Source: Sphingobacteriaceae bacterium
Lineage (GTDB): Bacteria > Bacteroidota > Bacteroidia > B-17B0 > Aurantibacillaceae
NCBI GenBank assembly: GCA_002319075.1
Contig: NVQB01000001.1
Location: forward strand, 682,001 to 746,000
DNA: 64,000 bases
Direction of reading: 5' to 3'
Notes under the pieces: generated by a model
The model's database searches: none
Told to the model about the DNA's origin: nothing
What the model saw: only the letters and a program-made list of their open reading frames with translations
In this document: positions 55,401-63,280 of the stretch, piece by piece
How the letters are laid out: every line of letters begins with the position of its first letter
How positions within the stretch are numbered: the stretch's first letter is position 1
Translations under genes and position numbers: made by a program

Positions 55401-55821
55401 TGGTTCCGGGATTTGTTGTATTCAAGTCCGTAATATCCAAGCCGTCAATGGTTACATAATCTGATCCAGCAAAACGCCACACACCATCCTGTGCTGCAGA
55501 AGATGGAGTGGCCGTGCCTGTGTAGGCATAAACTAGAGGATTTGCACCGGCACCACTTTTTTGAAAAGTAATAGTATTAGCGGATGATGCGCCAGTAATG
55601 GCGTTTAAGGTGAAACCTCCTGTAACGACCGTTTCAGTATACCCTGCAGATATATTCATAATTACAGGTCCGCTAACTCCTAAAGAATTAAGATCACTTA
55701 TCGCTGCGGCGATACTGGTGTAAGTTCCAGGAATGGCGTAGGTTCCAGACAATTGAGAGTTCATTTTACGAGCAAAAAAAATAGCAAGTAAAACTACAAG
55801 AGTACGAGTAGTTTGTTTCAT
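49459..55821 (-). CDS. Giant T9SS surface protein: beta-helix, beta-sandwich, 11 Ig-like repeats
   Basis: A 2120-residue exported protein. After a signal peptide (to about residue 22, NSQ) a right-handed beta-helix region runs to about residue 790, with many short GN-I/V-x-N-x-like turns (NSVTNNAINATSGS, NTITISGNLVTNCSY). Ig-like domains and a beta-sandwich (YFGGQRFQFMVLASEL) follow to about 1240. Then come 11 Ig-like repeats of about 72 residues (each with C...TASGA-like...GC) to about 2033, a DKCTGI linker, and the type A sorting domain (YPNPSTGVL to KIIVQ). It is likely a surface adhesin or matrix protein secreted by T9SS. It is paralogous with the gene at 56176. Confidence 0.88.
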   Translation of the reverse strand: MKQTTRTLVVLLAIFFARKMNSQLSGTYAIPGTYTSIAAAISDLNSLGVSGPVIMNISAGYTETVVTGGFTLNAITGASSANTITFQKSGAGANPLVYAYTGTATPSSAAQDGVWRFAGSDYVTIDGLDITDLNTTNPGTMEFGYGFFKASVTDGCQNNTIRNCVISLSRVNNAAGTAPATDGSRGIDVVNATISAHTSVLTITSASGSNSNNKFYGNTIQNCNIGIAMIGFAASTPFTLADTGNDIGGNSAATGNTIINYGGGGTTASAGIRTLAQYNLNVAYNTVNNNNGAGLSHAGDLRGIYINTATSANASILSNTVTLKSIGTTALLTGIQNASGSTAASNTITISGNLVTNCSYTTATSGALGGIINSGTASRVNITNNILTNTTFTGTGTFTGIDGGGASGIMVNLLTNTVTANVHSGSNATFYCMRAGTASVTVSGNSVTNNAINATSGSSSSSLYGFYDISSPTYEVYTDNLIDNLTISGGSTATGHVIYGLYSNTSGSSVKTYSANRVSSLSIANGLAGGTIYGIFHALTGTTNIFKNKFYDFSAGGAAGVTYGIYVSSGALVSVYNNLVGDMRAPASNVATAVAGIYVNGGTTSNIYYNTVHLNASSTGTLFGSAALYSSTTPNQTLRNNILINLSTPVGTGLSVAYRRSSTTLTSYQSASNNNLLYAGATGTSNLIMYDGTNSYQTLAAFKTAVGSSDANSVTENTAFFFTTGPNANFLHINNTFTTVAESGGSNIAGITDDFDAQIRAGNSGYSGTGSAPDIGADENEPNLPTCTSVNAGTIGVTSYTRCSGQTIAINSAGTVLGGGTTFQWQESTTSGGPYVNVASGSGLNSPALTSGSLTAGTHYFVLLSTCPAISGTNISNEVTVLASPTPTANASIAGSNTVCAGSNLNLNGLTDVGTNFKWTGPNAFISTSQNAVVSSLNLFSGGIYTLVVSAGNCSVTVFSQNVTILSGPSILTVTPASASICSGSSQTIGVTGGLIPIFLTSGVSTNTNVNSSTTYPSPYSIYFGGQRFQFMVLASELTAAGFSANSAITGINLPITSFGSNWGSTRFDAQNFKVSIGATTATSLSAFITTLTTVYGPINYSPTIGYTNLHNFSSSFVWNGSDNIVIETAFSNNISGATADAVFTPTTATSFQSSISYRADNVTAATLYTTSTVSSSYNSRPDFKLYGLVQGTYNWSAGLSAATGASVTSTPAASSNYTVEVSYGTCSVTNVASVTVLNTPTVNLASTNTVLCGGASATLTASGASSYLWNTGATGSSIVIAPSTNSVYSIVGTNSPCPITGSANISITATNNPIVNISGSSGICTGQTASLAASGALTYLWNTGSTSDNITDTPAANTTYTVTGTDALGCSTTTTQLVTVAASLSISIVGPSTICLGQTAVLQGNGGVTYVWDGGATTASISINPTTNTTYSVIGSSGTCSNTAMLTVTVNANPAFSITGNTTICSGNTTTLTASGTAATYSWNTGAPTATAAVSPTANTTYTATGYSSAGCAVVQTVAVVSNSVPVILIASTASAVCVNSSATLTASGANTYTWITSGSPTTTALSVSPIATTIYTVNGTNAANCASSKTISITSNSLPVLSVAPASATVCALTAVNLTANGANSFTWSASGGSNSAASYTPASSTVYSVSGTNSLGCVGTSTVSVTTNTLPVISISPASATLCSLSPATFSASGANSYVWNGSTLGSTFTSISAASTVYSVTGYNASNCGATQTVAVIALPLPVIAVTPSFVTVCELSTGIYTVSGASTYVWQDNSTATTVAITPTGVTSFSVLGTDANGCTGQGSAVILTTPAPTLYVTPASVSVCPNTAQSFTAQGALTYTWSNGPNTATTSITPSTSGIYTVTGANGGGCTGTATVNITTKAVPVIAITPASASVCLNSPASFTAAGAATYTWNTGSNAADIFLTATTNTVFTVSGKNAIGCTASATVGLHVWQPPVINLTASSMTLCAKETVTLNAAGAATYTWYPFNVTGSVLTNAASNTFQYNIVGVDVNGCSNTASITVVVDKCTGIAKNSSLNNAVRMYPNPSTGVLNAEFDFDGTKNIIITNSTGATIAVMSTENRSESFNLSEMAKGVYFVKVTTSSASANYKIIVQ

Positions 55822-56175
55822 AGGGATTTATTTATTTTTGTTTTTGGGATATTAATTCGCTAACCTAATGTTACCGTTTTACTAAACTATGAAAATTTAA
55901 CTATTAAAGTAATTATTTAACATTTAAAGAAGAGAATTTGCATGTCAGAATTTCCTGGCCGACTCGCAAAGCAAAGCAACTAATTGATTTTAAGGTAGAT
56001 AGAATTTTCAGGATGAGTTGAGTTTCCCTGTTATAACAAGCGAGAAATTTGAAATTAATAGTTAAACATAACTAGCGCATTTTTTGATTAACTAATTTCT
56101 TTTTTTTAACTGACATCCAATAAAAAAGGCTGTCCCATTTGAACAGCCTTTTTTATCTAGAAGATTGGTTGATAA
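55822..56175 (-). other. Intergenic region between the two giant T9SS genes
   Basis: This 354-bp gap has no gene. It holds the terminator of the 56176-61368 gene at its right end and presumably the promoter of the 2120-aa gene, but I found no convincing -7 box. Confidence 0.5.
56122..56154 (-). terminator. Hairpin terminator after the 1730-aa T9SS gene
   Basis: AAAAAAGGCTGT, a 9-base loop, ACAGCCTTTTTT. It shares the AAAGGCTG stem core with the terminator at 49413-49438 after its paralogue. Confidence 0.85.
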
Positions 56176-59100
56176 TTATTGAATCACAATTTTGTAATTC
56201 GCAGCAGAGTTATTTGATTTTACACTAACAAAATAAACACCTTTTGCAAAACCTGAAAGATCGAAGTTTGTGCTTGTTTCGTTTGTAGAAGTTTCATAGA
56301 TTTTTGCTCCAACAGAGTTAAGAACAAGAATTTCTTTTGTGCCTTCAAAACCAAAGTTAGCTGTAATCAATCCTGTGGAAGGATTTGGAAACAAGCTTAC
56401 ATTTGCCAATACCTGGTTTTGTTTATCAATACCTGTACAAGCATCTACAATTACACTTACCACTTTTTTAGTGGAACAATTATTAGCATCTACCCCGGTA
56501 ACTGTGTAAGAAGTATTAGCCGTCGGGTTAACCGATAAGCTGGCGCCACCTGCACTTGCAGAAGTCCATGAGTAAGTTGCAGTTCCACCACTTGCAGTAA
56601 GTACTACTGAATTACCGGTACAAATAGTTGGAGAAGCGGGGCTTACATTTACTACTGGTAAAGCAAATGCAGTAACAGCTACTGTTTTACTGGTTGCACA
56701 GCCATTAGAGATACCTGTAACCGTATACACACCTGAAGCAGAAACCGTAACAGTTTCCATAGCGGTTGTAGCTCCTGTAGTCCACGAGTAAGTTGTGGCA
56801 CCTGCAGCGGTAAAACTTGCTGTTGCATTCATACACACACTTACAGTAGCCGGAGAAACGGTTACCGGAGGTCCTGAATTTACAGTAAGTGCTAAAGCAG
56901 CTTGAGCAATACATCCATCAGCACTCGTTCCTGTTACAGAATAAGTAGTATTTGAAGTCGGACTTACCACGTATGAATTGGTAGATGGGCCAGATACCCA
57001 TATATAGGTAGCAGCACCATTCGCTGTTAACGTGGCACTTTGCCCCGAGCAAATCACACTTGGAGTAGTAGCTGCTGTTACAACTGGCAGAGAGAAAGTT
57101 GAAATACTTATTGTTTCTGAAACAACAGCACAATTCTGATTTTGTCCCATTACAGTGTAAACCGTTGTAGAAGACGGGGTAACTGAAATGGTGTTGGTTG
57201 TAGTTGTTGGGTTCCAGGAGAATGAAGTAGCACCACTCACTGTTAAAGTAGAGGCGTCACCAGGACAAACCGCTGTAGAAGTAGCCGCTACTGTTAGAAC
57301 AGGCACAGGTAACACGGTTACTTCGATACTTGCTGTGGAAGCACAACCCCCTAAAGATGCAGTTAAAGAATAAACGGTTGTAGCAGCTGGACTTGCCACA
57401 ACACTATGATCAGTAATACCCGATAAACCTGTTAAAGGACTCCAAACCATAGATCCTACCGATGTTCCGTTTAATTTAAAATCAGGACGCGCATTAAAAG
57501 AACTATTTACATCGGTTGCTGAAGCCACTGCCAGGGCAGTCTCTCCATCTGCACGGTAAAGAATAGTACTTTGAAAACTTGTAGAAGTGTTATATTGAAT
57601 AACTGCGTCAGAAGAAGTACCGGTCATAAAATTAGAGAATGTAGTTTCGATAACCACATTTTCTGAGCCATTCCATAAAAAAGCGCTTGAAAAATTATGT
57701 GTATTGCCATAACCCACAGCAGGAGTAAAATTTGAAGGTGCTACAACAGTTGTAAGACCTGTCTCAAAATTTGTGAGGCTGCTATTTGTAGTAGTTCCAA
57801 TGCTTACCTGGAAGTTTTGATTTTCTGTTAAAGAACTTCCCCAGTTACTTTCGAGAGATACTACCGGAAATTGAATACTGGTTAGAGGGGACCCTGCTAC
57901 AAAACCAGCGGCATAAAGCTCACTGGCAAGTACCAACATTTGCATTTTTTGTCCACCATAATAAACACTGTAGGGAGCCGGGTAATCTGTATTACTGTTT
58001 TGAAATTCCTCTGTTCCAACAATCAGCGTTGCAGATGCAGAAACCACGCCGCTGGCAACTAAAGTGGTAGAACCAGCAGGACAGATAGAAGCTGAACCAG
58101 CCGTGATAGTTGGAGTTGCGGGATAAGGATAAACCTTCACAAAAACTGAAGCTGGAGCTGAAGAACAGAAAGCATTCAAAACATTCAACATATAGGTTCC
58201 TGAAATAGTTGCGTCTGCTGCAGCAAAAGAAGGACTTTGCGTCGTGCTGGTATACCCGTTAGGGCCAGACCACATATATGTACTTGCACTTCCCGAACCC
58301 GTTAAAGAGAAATTTTGTCCGGCACAAAGCGAAGACGTATTTACTGACGCAGTAGCTGTCGGCAACGCGTTAACCGTTAGTGTGCCTTCATTTGAAAGAG
58401 CGGTTAAACTTAAAGCAGGACAAGCTGTTTCAAGAACTACGTAATAAACACCGGCTCCCAGAGGATCGCTGGTGTAATTAGGCGTGTTTGAGCCCGTGCC
58501 ACCTGTAAGCGGAGCATAAGGTCCTCCTGCAGTTGCTCCTACCTTCCACTGATAGGTTGTACCGATGCCGAAACTCACATCGTTGGAAGTAGCAGTTATT
58601 GTTTGCCCGGCACAAATAGTAGCCGAAGAAGTAGCCAGAGTGCCACCAACAGCTGTTGTACAAACAAATGGTAGATAAGTTCCTTCCCATGCACCGATAT
58701 CCGGTGTAGTGGCGTTTCTTGTAGTTCCGCCAAAATCTGTTGTTATACCAGCAACTGGTAAAGCTGCCGATTCAGCTTGCGTAATAATTGAAGTGCTAAG
58801 ATCCAGGTAATTTGCGGTTGACCCTGTAATAGAGATAAATGGCGGATTCTCAGTAACAGATAAAGCTTCGCGCACACCCATTGCTATTTTGTAAGCATTT
58901 AAAGTTTGCACTGAACTCGTTCCATCGTAGTACATTAAATTTGCGGCAGAAGGCGTTCCTGCATAATATAAATTGTTGTTAGTAGTAAGAGCAAGGTTGG
59001 AAAGATCTGAAGATGGTCTTACATGTGCAAACACAGTTCCGGTACCCGTTGCTGTAGATGTGTTTACAACAATGTTGTTTCTCATGTCCAGTTTAGTATA

Positions 59101-61368
59101 GTCGGATGTATACAATGCGGTACTTCCAAAATCCAATCCTGAACTTGTTGCTGCGATGTTAATGGTATTGTAGTATAAGTTTGTATTATCAGCATCGCCT
59201 GCATAAATACCCCATAAATTGCCGAAGTCAGCCGTTGGCGCCTTTATATCGCCAACAAGATTATTAGCTACTGTTACAGTGCCGCCGTAAGAAATATACA
59301 TACCCGCAATATAATTGTCATTACCATTACCAATAATGTCGTATATTTTATTTTTAGTCACTACTACTTCATCGCCTGAAAACACGAATAAACCTATAGC
59401 TTCTCCGGCTGGGTCTGTAGTAGTAACAGAATGAATAAGATTATCACCTGCTGTAACCGAGTATGACCCCGAGTCGTAACCAACAAAAAGGCCGTATGCA
59501 TAATCAGCGCTGATCGCAGTCATCGTGTTTCCCGACACAGAACTTCCTGAATTACCATAAGAGTGTTGAATACCGACAGCCCTGCCGCTCGGAGCATTGA
59601 TATTGGAGATTGTGTTACCCGAAACGTTAGCAATCTGATCTATGCTTGCTGAATGATAAATACCCCAGAAGCTTCCTTGTCCTGAGTATGTCACATTTGA
59701 GAAGGAGTTTCCGATGGCATTCGCTGAACCAGAAATAGGTGAATTGTCAAAGAGATAACCAAAAACCCATCCGTCTGTGCTTGCTGAAAACCCAGTAACG
59801 ATTGCATTATTGTTAACATTCACATTCCTTGTTACACTGGCATTGTGAATAAGAGCAACATCACCCTCGCTGTTAACCGAAATGTTATTAAAGATATTTC
59901 CAGAAAAATTAAAGGCTCCTCTTCTTGAGGTGTTGGTTTTTATCAAATCTAGTTGTTGATCGGTACCAATAGCGCCTGTGAAGTTTACATTTTGAAGTGT
60001 GTTAGTTGTAATACTTATGGTAGATGTAGTACTTCCGCCGGCGTTATAAATACCAGAGGCAAAAATCGAGTTCCCTGATCCATTAAACGTTCCCACATCA
60101 ACAAGGTTATTGGCTATATCGACTGAAGTTGTTACAGCTCCTGAGTTGTAAATATCAAAGAATGTACCGTAACCTGTATCATCCGTCGAATTATTGAGCA
60201 GCTGATTGTTCGAAATACTTAAATAAGCTGCTGAAGCCGAATTCTGTATCCCGTAAAAAACGCCATCTACAGCACCAGTGAAAGTACAGCTGGTGATTAG
60301 GTTATTGGTGATAATGATGGAATTACTCGCCGCTGTTGAACCAGATGCATTTTGTATACCGATAAGAAGTTCACCACCGCTTGTAGCACCGCTGGACAAT
60401 GTAACGGTGTTGTTGGTGATGGAAGCATTAGCACTTTGTGCAGCAGCCACGTGAATTCCCCTTAGATCTATCTGATGATCTATTCCAGATCCATTATTAT
60501 TATTGATAACGTTGTAACTTACATTTAAGTTATACTGTCTTTCGGTTCGCACTGCTGCGGCCACGGCGTTTGATCCACCACCAAAATTGATAATTGTGTT
60601 TCCTGTAGCTGAAGTAGAACCGCCAATGTCATTTCCGGTGTCAGCATAAGAAAATGGAGTTGAGTCTGCATAACCCGTGATGGTGATCCCGAAATTACAA
60701 TTCTCAATAATATTAGAATAAAATTTATTGTTTGAATTGGCTCCTGCTGCAGAGCTTGGTGTTTCAGCGGTAGTGTGCGTCGTTACCTGTGCGTTAACCA
60801 TGTCGATGCCTCTCGACCCGTCCATTGCCGGGCTTGAACCAAAGTCGTTGTTTACACGATTGAGAGTGATGTGACAGTTCTTGATAGTGTTATTCTGACA
60901 CCCATTAGTAGCACTGGCTTTAAAGAAACCGAAACCAAACTCCATAGTTGCAGGGTTGCTTGTATTCGGATCGCTGATATCAATTCCATCAATAGTGATG
61001 TAATCTGATCCGACAAACTTCCAAACACCATCCTGGAGATCAGAAGAAGGAACTGCTGTTCCGCCTGTATAAGCAACCAACATTGGGTTTGCGCCTGAAC
61101 CACTTTTCATAAAAGTGATAGTGTTTGCAGAAGACGCTCCTGTAATGGTGTTTAAAGTAAAGCCACCTGCAGTTACAGTCTCTGTATATCCAGCAGTAAC
61201 TTCAATAGTTACAGCACCACTTACGCCTGCAACGTTTAAGCTGTTAATGGCAGCGGCTACGGAAGTGAAAGTGGAAGGCACATTGTAGGTGCCTGTTAAC
61301 TGGGCCCTTGCGCCCGTAATTAAAAATAATGCCACAATCAGGCATAACGATTTAATGGTTTTTTTCAT
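56176..61368 (-). CDS. Giant T9SS surface protein: beta-helix, beta-sandwich, 4 Ig-like repeats
   Basis: A 1730-residue exported protein. The ATG at 61368 opens a clear signal peptide (MKKTIKSLCLIVALFLITGARAQ); an upstream in-frame start would add 33 residues with no signal-peptide character. A beta-helix region follows (about 25-900), clearly related to the 2120-aa protein (shared TYTSIAAAIxxLN-like opening, GGFTLNxITGASSANTITF, DGSRGIDxVNA). After a beta-sandwich (YYGGQKMQMLVLASEL) come 4 Ig-like repeats of about 72 residues (about 1357-1645), the DACTGIDK linker, and the type A sorting domain (LFPNPSTGLI to KIVIQ). It is a probable surface adhesin or matrix protein. Confidence 0.88.
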   Translation of the reverse strand: MKKTIKSLCLIVALFLITGARAQLTGTYNVPSTFTSVAAAINSLNVAGVSGAVTIEVTAGYTETVTAGGFTLNTITGASSANTITFMKSGSGANPMLVAYTGGTAVPSSDLQDGVWKFVGSDYITIDGIDISDPNTSNPATMEFGFGFFKASATNGCQNNTIKNCHITLNRVNNDFGSSPAMDGSRGIDMVNAQVTTHTTAETPSSAAGANSNNKFYSNIIENCNFGITITGYADSTPFSYADTGNDIGGSTSATGNTIINFGGGSNAVAAAVRTERQYNLNVSYNVINNNNGSGIDHQIDLRGIHVAAAQSANASITNNTVTLSSGATSGGELLIGIQNASGSTAASNSIIITNNLITSCTFTGAVDGVFYGIQNSASAAYLSISNNQLLNNSTDDTGYGTFFDIYNSGAVTTSVDIANNLVDVGTFNGSGNSIFASGIYNAGGSTTSTISITTNTLQNVNFTGAIGTDQQLDLIKTNTSRRGAFNFSGNIFNNISVNSEGDVALIHNASVTRNVNVNNNAIVTGFSASTDGWVFGYLFDNSPISGSANAIGNSFSNVTYSGQGSFWGIYHSASIDQIANVSGNTISNINAPSGRAVGIQHSYGNSGSSVSGNTMTAISADYAYGLFVGYDSGSYSVTAGDNLIHSVTTTDPAGEAIGLFVFSGDEVVVTKNKIYDIIGNGNDNYIAGMYISYGGTVTVANNLVGDIKAPTADFGNLWGIYAGDADNTNLYYNTINIAATSSGLDFGSTALYTSDYTKLDMRNNIVVNTSTATGTGTVFAHVRPSSDLSNLALTTNNNLYYAGTPSAANLMYYDGTSSVQTLNAYKIAMGVREALSVTENPPFISITGSTANYLDLSTSIITQAESAALPVAGITTDFGGTTRNATTPDIGAWEGTYLPFVCTTAVGGTLATSSATICAGQTITATSNDVSFGIGTTYQWKVGATAGGPYAPLTGGTGSNTPNYTSDPLGAGVYYVVLETACPALSLTALSNEGTLTVNALPTATASVNTSSLCAGQNFSLTGSGSASTYMWSGPNGYTSTTQSPSFAAADATISGTYMLNVLNAFCSSAPASVFVKVYPYPATPTITAGSASICPAGSTTLVASGVVSASATLIVGTEEFQNSNTDYPAPYSVYYGGQKMQMLVLASELYAAGFVAGSPLTSIQFPVVSLESNWGSSLTENQNFQVSIGTTTNSSLTNFETGLTTVVAPSNFTPAVGYGNTHNFSSAFLWNGSENVVIETTFSNFMTGTSSDAVIQYNTSTSFQSTILYRADGETALAVASATDVNSSFNARPDFKLNGTSVGSMVWSPLTGLSGITDHSVVASPAATTVYSLTASLGGCASTASIEVTVLPVPVLTVAATSTAVCPGDASTLTVSGATSFSWNPTTTTNTISVTPSSTTVYTVMGQNQNCAVVSETISISTFSLPVVTAATTPSVICSGQSATLTANGAATYIWVSGPSTNSYVVSPTSNTTYSVTGTSADGCIAQAALALTVNSGPPVTVSPATVSVCMNATASFTAAGATTYSWTTGATTAMETVTVSASGVYTVTGISNGCATSKTVAVTAFALPVVNVSPASPTICTGNSVVLTASGGTATYSWTSASAGGASLSVNPTANTSYTVTGVDANNCSTKKVVSVIVDACTGIDKQNQVLANVSLFPNPSTGLITANFGFEGTKEILVLNSVGAKIYETSTNETSTNFDLSGFAKGVYFVSVKSNNSAANYKIVIQ

Positions 61369-61684
61369 GTTGGGGGGGTTTTGTTGGGTTAGAAATTTTG
61401 AGTTAGGGTTATTTTTCTCATCTAAAATACCATATAAATCAATAGCTACCACGGACTTATGCAGCAAATCTTCTAACCTAAAGTTTACTTCTGGTAAACA
61501 AAAATTAAGTTGTTCTGTAAACGCTGGACTATTTACAATTAACTATTAATCAATTGTAAAAAACACTCTTAAATTATTTTTTCAGGAAGTTGACTTTTAT
61601 CAATGAAATTAATTCGAGAAAAGTAGCAAAACAAAAAAGCTGCCGGTTTCGCCGGCAGCTTTTTACTCTTTAAAAAGAAAAGTG
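61369..61684 (-). other. Intergenic region between metK and the 1730-aa T9SS gene
   Basis: This 316-bp gap has no gene. It holds the metK terminator and, near the T9SS gene, a 7-base C-run on the minus strand and a weak TATTTTAG -7 candidate at 61422-61429. Nothing else is recognisable. Confidence 0.5.
61634..61664 (-). terminator. Hairpin terminator after metK
   Basis: AAAAAGCTGCCGG, loop TTTCG, CCGGCAGCTTTTT: a 13-bp stem with GC-rich core and a T-run on the minus strand, 21 bases after the metK stop. Confidence 0.9.
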
Positions 61685-62938
61685 TTATTTAATTTTGAAA
61701 GCAGCTTTTACTTTAGCTACATAATCTAATTTTTCCCATGTAAACAATTCTACCTTCATAGTTTTTGTTTTTCCATCAGGTGATTTAAATGTTTTTGTAA
61801 CAACTTCGTTTTTACGTCCCATGTGTCCATATGCAGCAGTTTCGCTGTACATTGGCGTACGCAGTTTAAAACGTTGTTCAATAAAGTAAGGACGCATGTC
61901 GAATACTTTTTCAACGATCTTAGCTATCTGTCCGTCTGTCATTTTTACTTTTGCAGTTCCATAAGTATCAATAAAGATACCCATTGGCTGAGCAACACCG
62001 ATTGCATAAGAAACCTGAACAAGTACTTCAGAACAAACACCTGCAGCTACGAGATTTTTAGCGATGTGACGTGTAGCATAAGCTGCTGAACGGTCCACTT
62101 TACTCGGATCTTTTCCTGAGAATGCGCCACCGCCGTGAGCACCTTTTCCACCGTAAGTATCTACAATTATTTTACGACCTGTTAAACCTGTATCTCCGTG
62201 TGGACCACCGATTACAAATTTCCCGGTTGGATTAATATGGTAACTGATTTTGTTATTGAATAAATGCGCGTATTTAGGATATTTCTTTTTAACACGTGGA
62301 ATTAAAATATCAACGATGTCTTTTTTAATTTTCGCTAACATTTTTGATTCTTCTGCAAAATCGTCGTGTTGTGTAGACACAACAATAGCATCGATACGAA
62401 CGGGAACATTATCATCACTGTACTCTAATGTTACCTGTGATTTTGCATCAGGACGTAAATATTTAATTTCTTTGTTTTCTCTGCGAAGCGCAGCTAATTC
62501 TATTAAGATACCATGAGCTAAATCTAAAGCCAAAGGCATGTAGTTGGCAGTTTCATTAGTAGCATACCCAAACATCATCCCTTGATCACCAGCACCTTGT
62601 TCTTCTTTTTTCTTTTTGTCAACGCCCTGATTGATATCAGCAGATTGCTCGTGAATAGCAGATAGAATACCGCAAGAGTTTGCTTCAAACATGTACTCTG
62701 ACTTTGTATACCCTATTTTACGAATGACTTCGCGGGCAATTTCCTGAACATCTAAATATGCTTTAGATTTAACTTCTCCGGCCAAAATAACCTGTCCTGT
62801 TGTAACAAGCGTTTCGCAAGCTACTTTACTGTTTGGATCAAAAGCTAAAAAGTTATCGATTAGAGCGTCTGAAATCTGATCTGCTACTTTGTCCGGATGT
62901 CCTTCTGACACGGATTCTGATGTGAATAAATATCCCAT
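61685..62938 (-). CDS. metK: S-adenosylmethionine synthetase MetK
   Basis: A 417-residue enzyme that makes SAM from methionine and ATP. Both family signatures are intact: [13 protein letters not shown] and [19 protein letters not shown]. The N-terminal [20 protein letters not shown] supplies ATP and metal ligands. Length is slightly above average (family about 380-420). It follows purS after 51 bp on the same strand and may share its transcript. SAM made here serves the methyltransferases at 30232 and 34496, though no regulatory link is visible. Confidence 0.98.
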   Translation of the reverse strand: MGYLFTSESVSEGHPDKVADQISDALIDNFLAFDPNSKVACETLVTTGQVILAGEVKSKAYLDVQEIAREVIRKIGYTKSEYMFEANSCGILSAIHEQSADINQGVDKKKKEEQGAGDQGMMFGYATNETANYMPLALDLAHGILIELAALRRENKEIKYLRPDAKSQVTLEYSDDNVPVRIDAIVVSTQHDDFAEESKMLAKIKKDIVDILIPRVKKKYPKYAHLFNNKISYHINPTGKFVIGGPHGDTGLTGRKIIVDTYGGKGAHGGGAFSGKDPSKVDRSAAYATRHIAKNLVAAGVCSEVLVQVSYAIGVAQPMGIFIDTYGTAKVKMTDGQIAKIVEKVFDMRPYFIEQRFKLRTPMYSETAAYGHMGRKNEVVTKTFKSPDGKTKTMKVELFTWEKLDYVAKVKAAFKIK

Positions 62939-62989
62939 TTTTAGGAGTTGAAGTTTGTTGAATTATAGATTTATTGAATTGTGTGATTA

Positions 62990-63247
62990 TTATTTAACGG
63001 CAGTCAATCTGAATTCGTAAGATTCCATGATTTGGTTACAAAGTAATTTTTTGCAGGCCTCGTCTACTTTCGCGCTTGCAGCAGCTTCACTGTCTGCACT
63101 CACTTCTAAAGTAATGTGTTTTCCAATACGCACATTTTCAATCTCTGAAAGATTTAAATTTTTCATTGAACCTGTAACCGCTTTTCCTTGTGGATCTAAT
63201 AATGCTTTCATCGGCATTACATCAATATCTGCAATAAACTTTGCCAT
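62990..63247 (-). CDS. purS: Phosphoribosylformylglycinamidine synthase subunit PurS
   Basis: An 85-residue protein. PurS is the small bridging subunit of the three-part FGAM synthase in purine synthesis, joining PurL and PurQ. Features match: MAKFIADIDVMPMKALLDPQGKA at the start (part quoted) and a ferredoxin-like alpha/beta pattern of the right length. PurL and PurQ are not encoded nearby. It lies between pssA and metK, all on the minus strand, with a TATTTTTG -7 element 22 bases before its ATG. Confidence 0.92.
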   Translation of the reverse strand: MAKFIADIDVMPMKALLDPQGKAVTGSMKNLNLSEIENVRIGKHITLEVSADSEAAASAKVDEACKKLLCNQIMESYEFRLTAVK

Positions 63248-63269
63248 GTGTTTTTTAAATTTTGAGCAA

Positions 63270-63277
63270 CAAAAATA
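63270..63277 (-). promoter_or_regulatory. Candidate -7 element TATTTTTG for purS-metK
   Basis: Minus-strand match to TAnnTTTG, 22 bases before the purS start and just after the pssA stop. Confidence 0.5.
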
Positions 63278-63280
63278 GAA

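Noticed and set aside
61369-61467. Upstream start of the 1730-aa T9SS protein (33 extra residues)
   Set aside because: The signal peptide begins at 61368. The added residues lack any signal-peptide character and cross a C-run.
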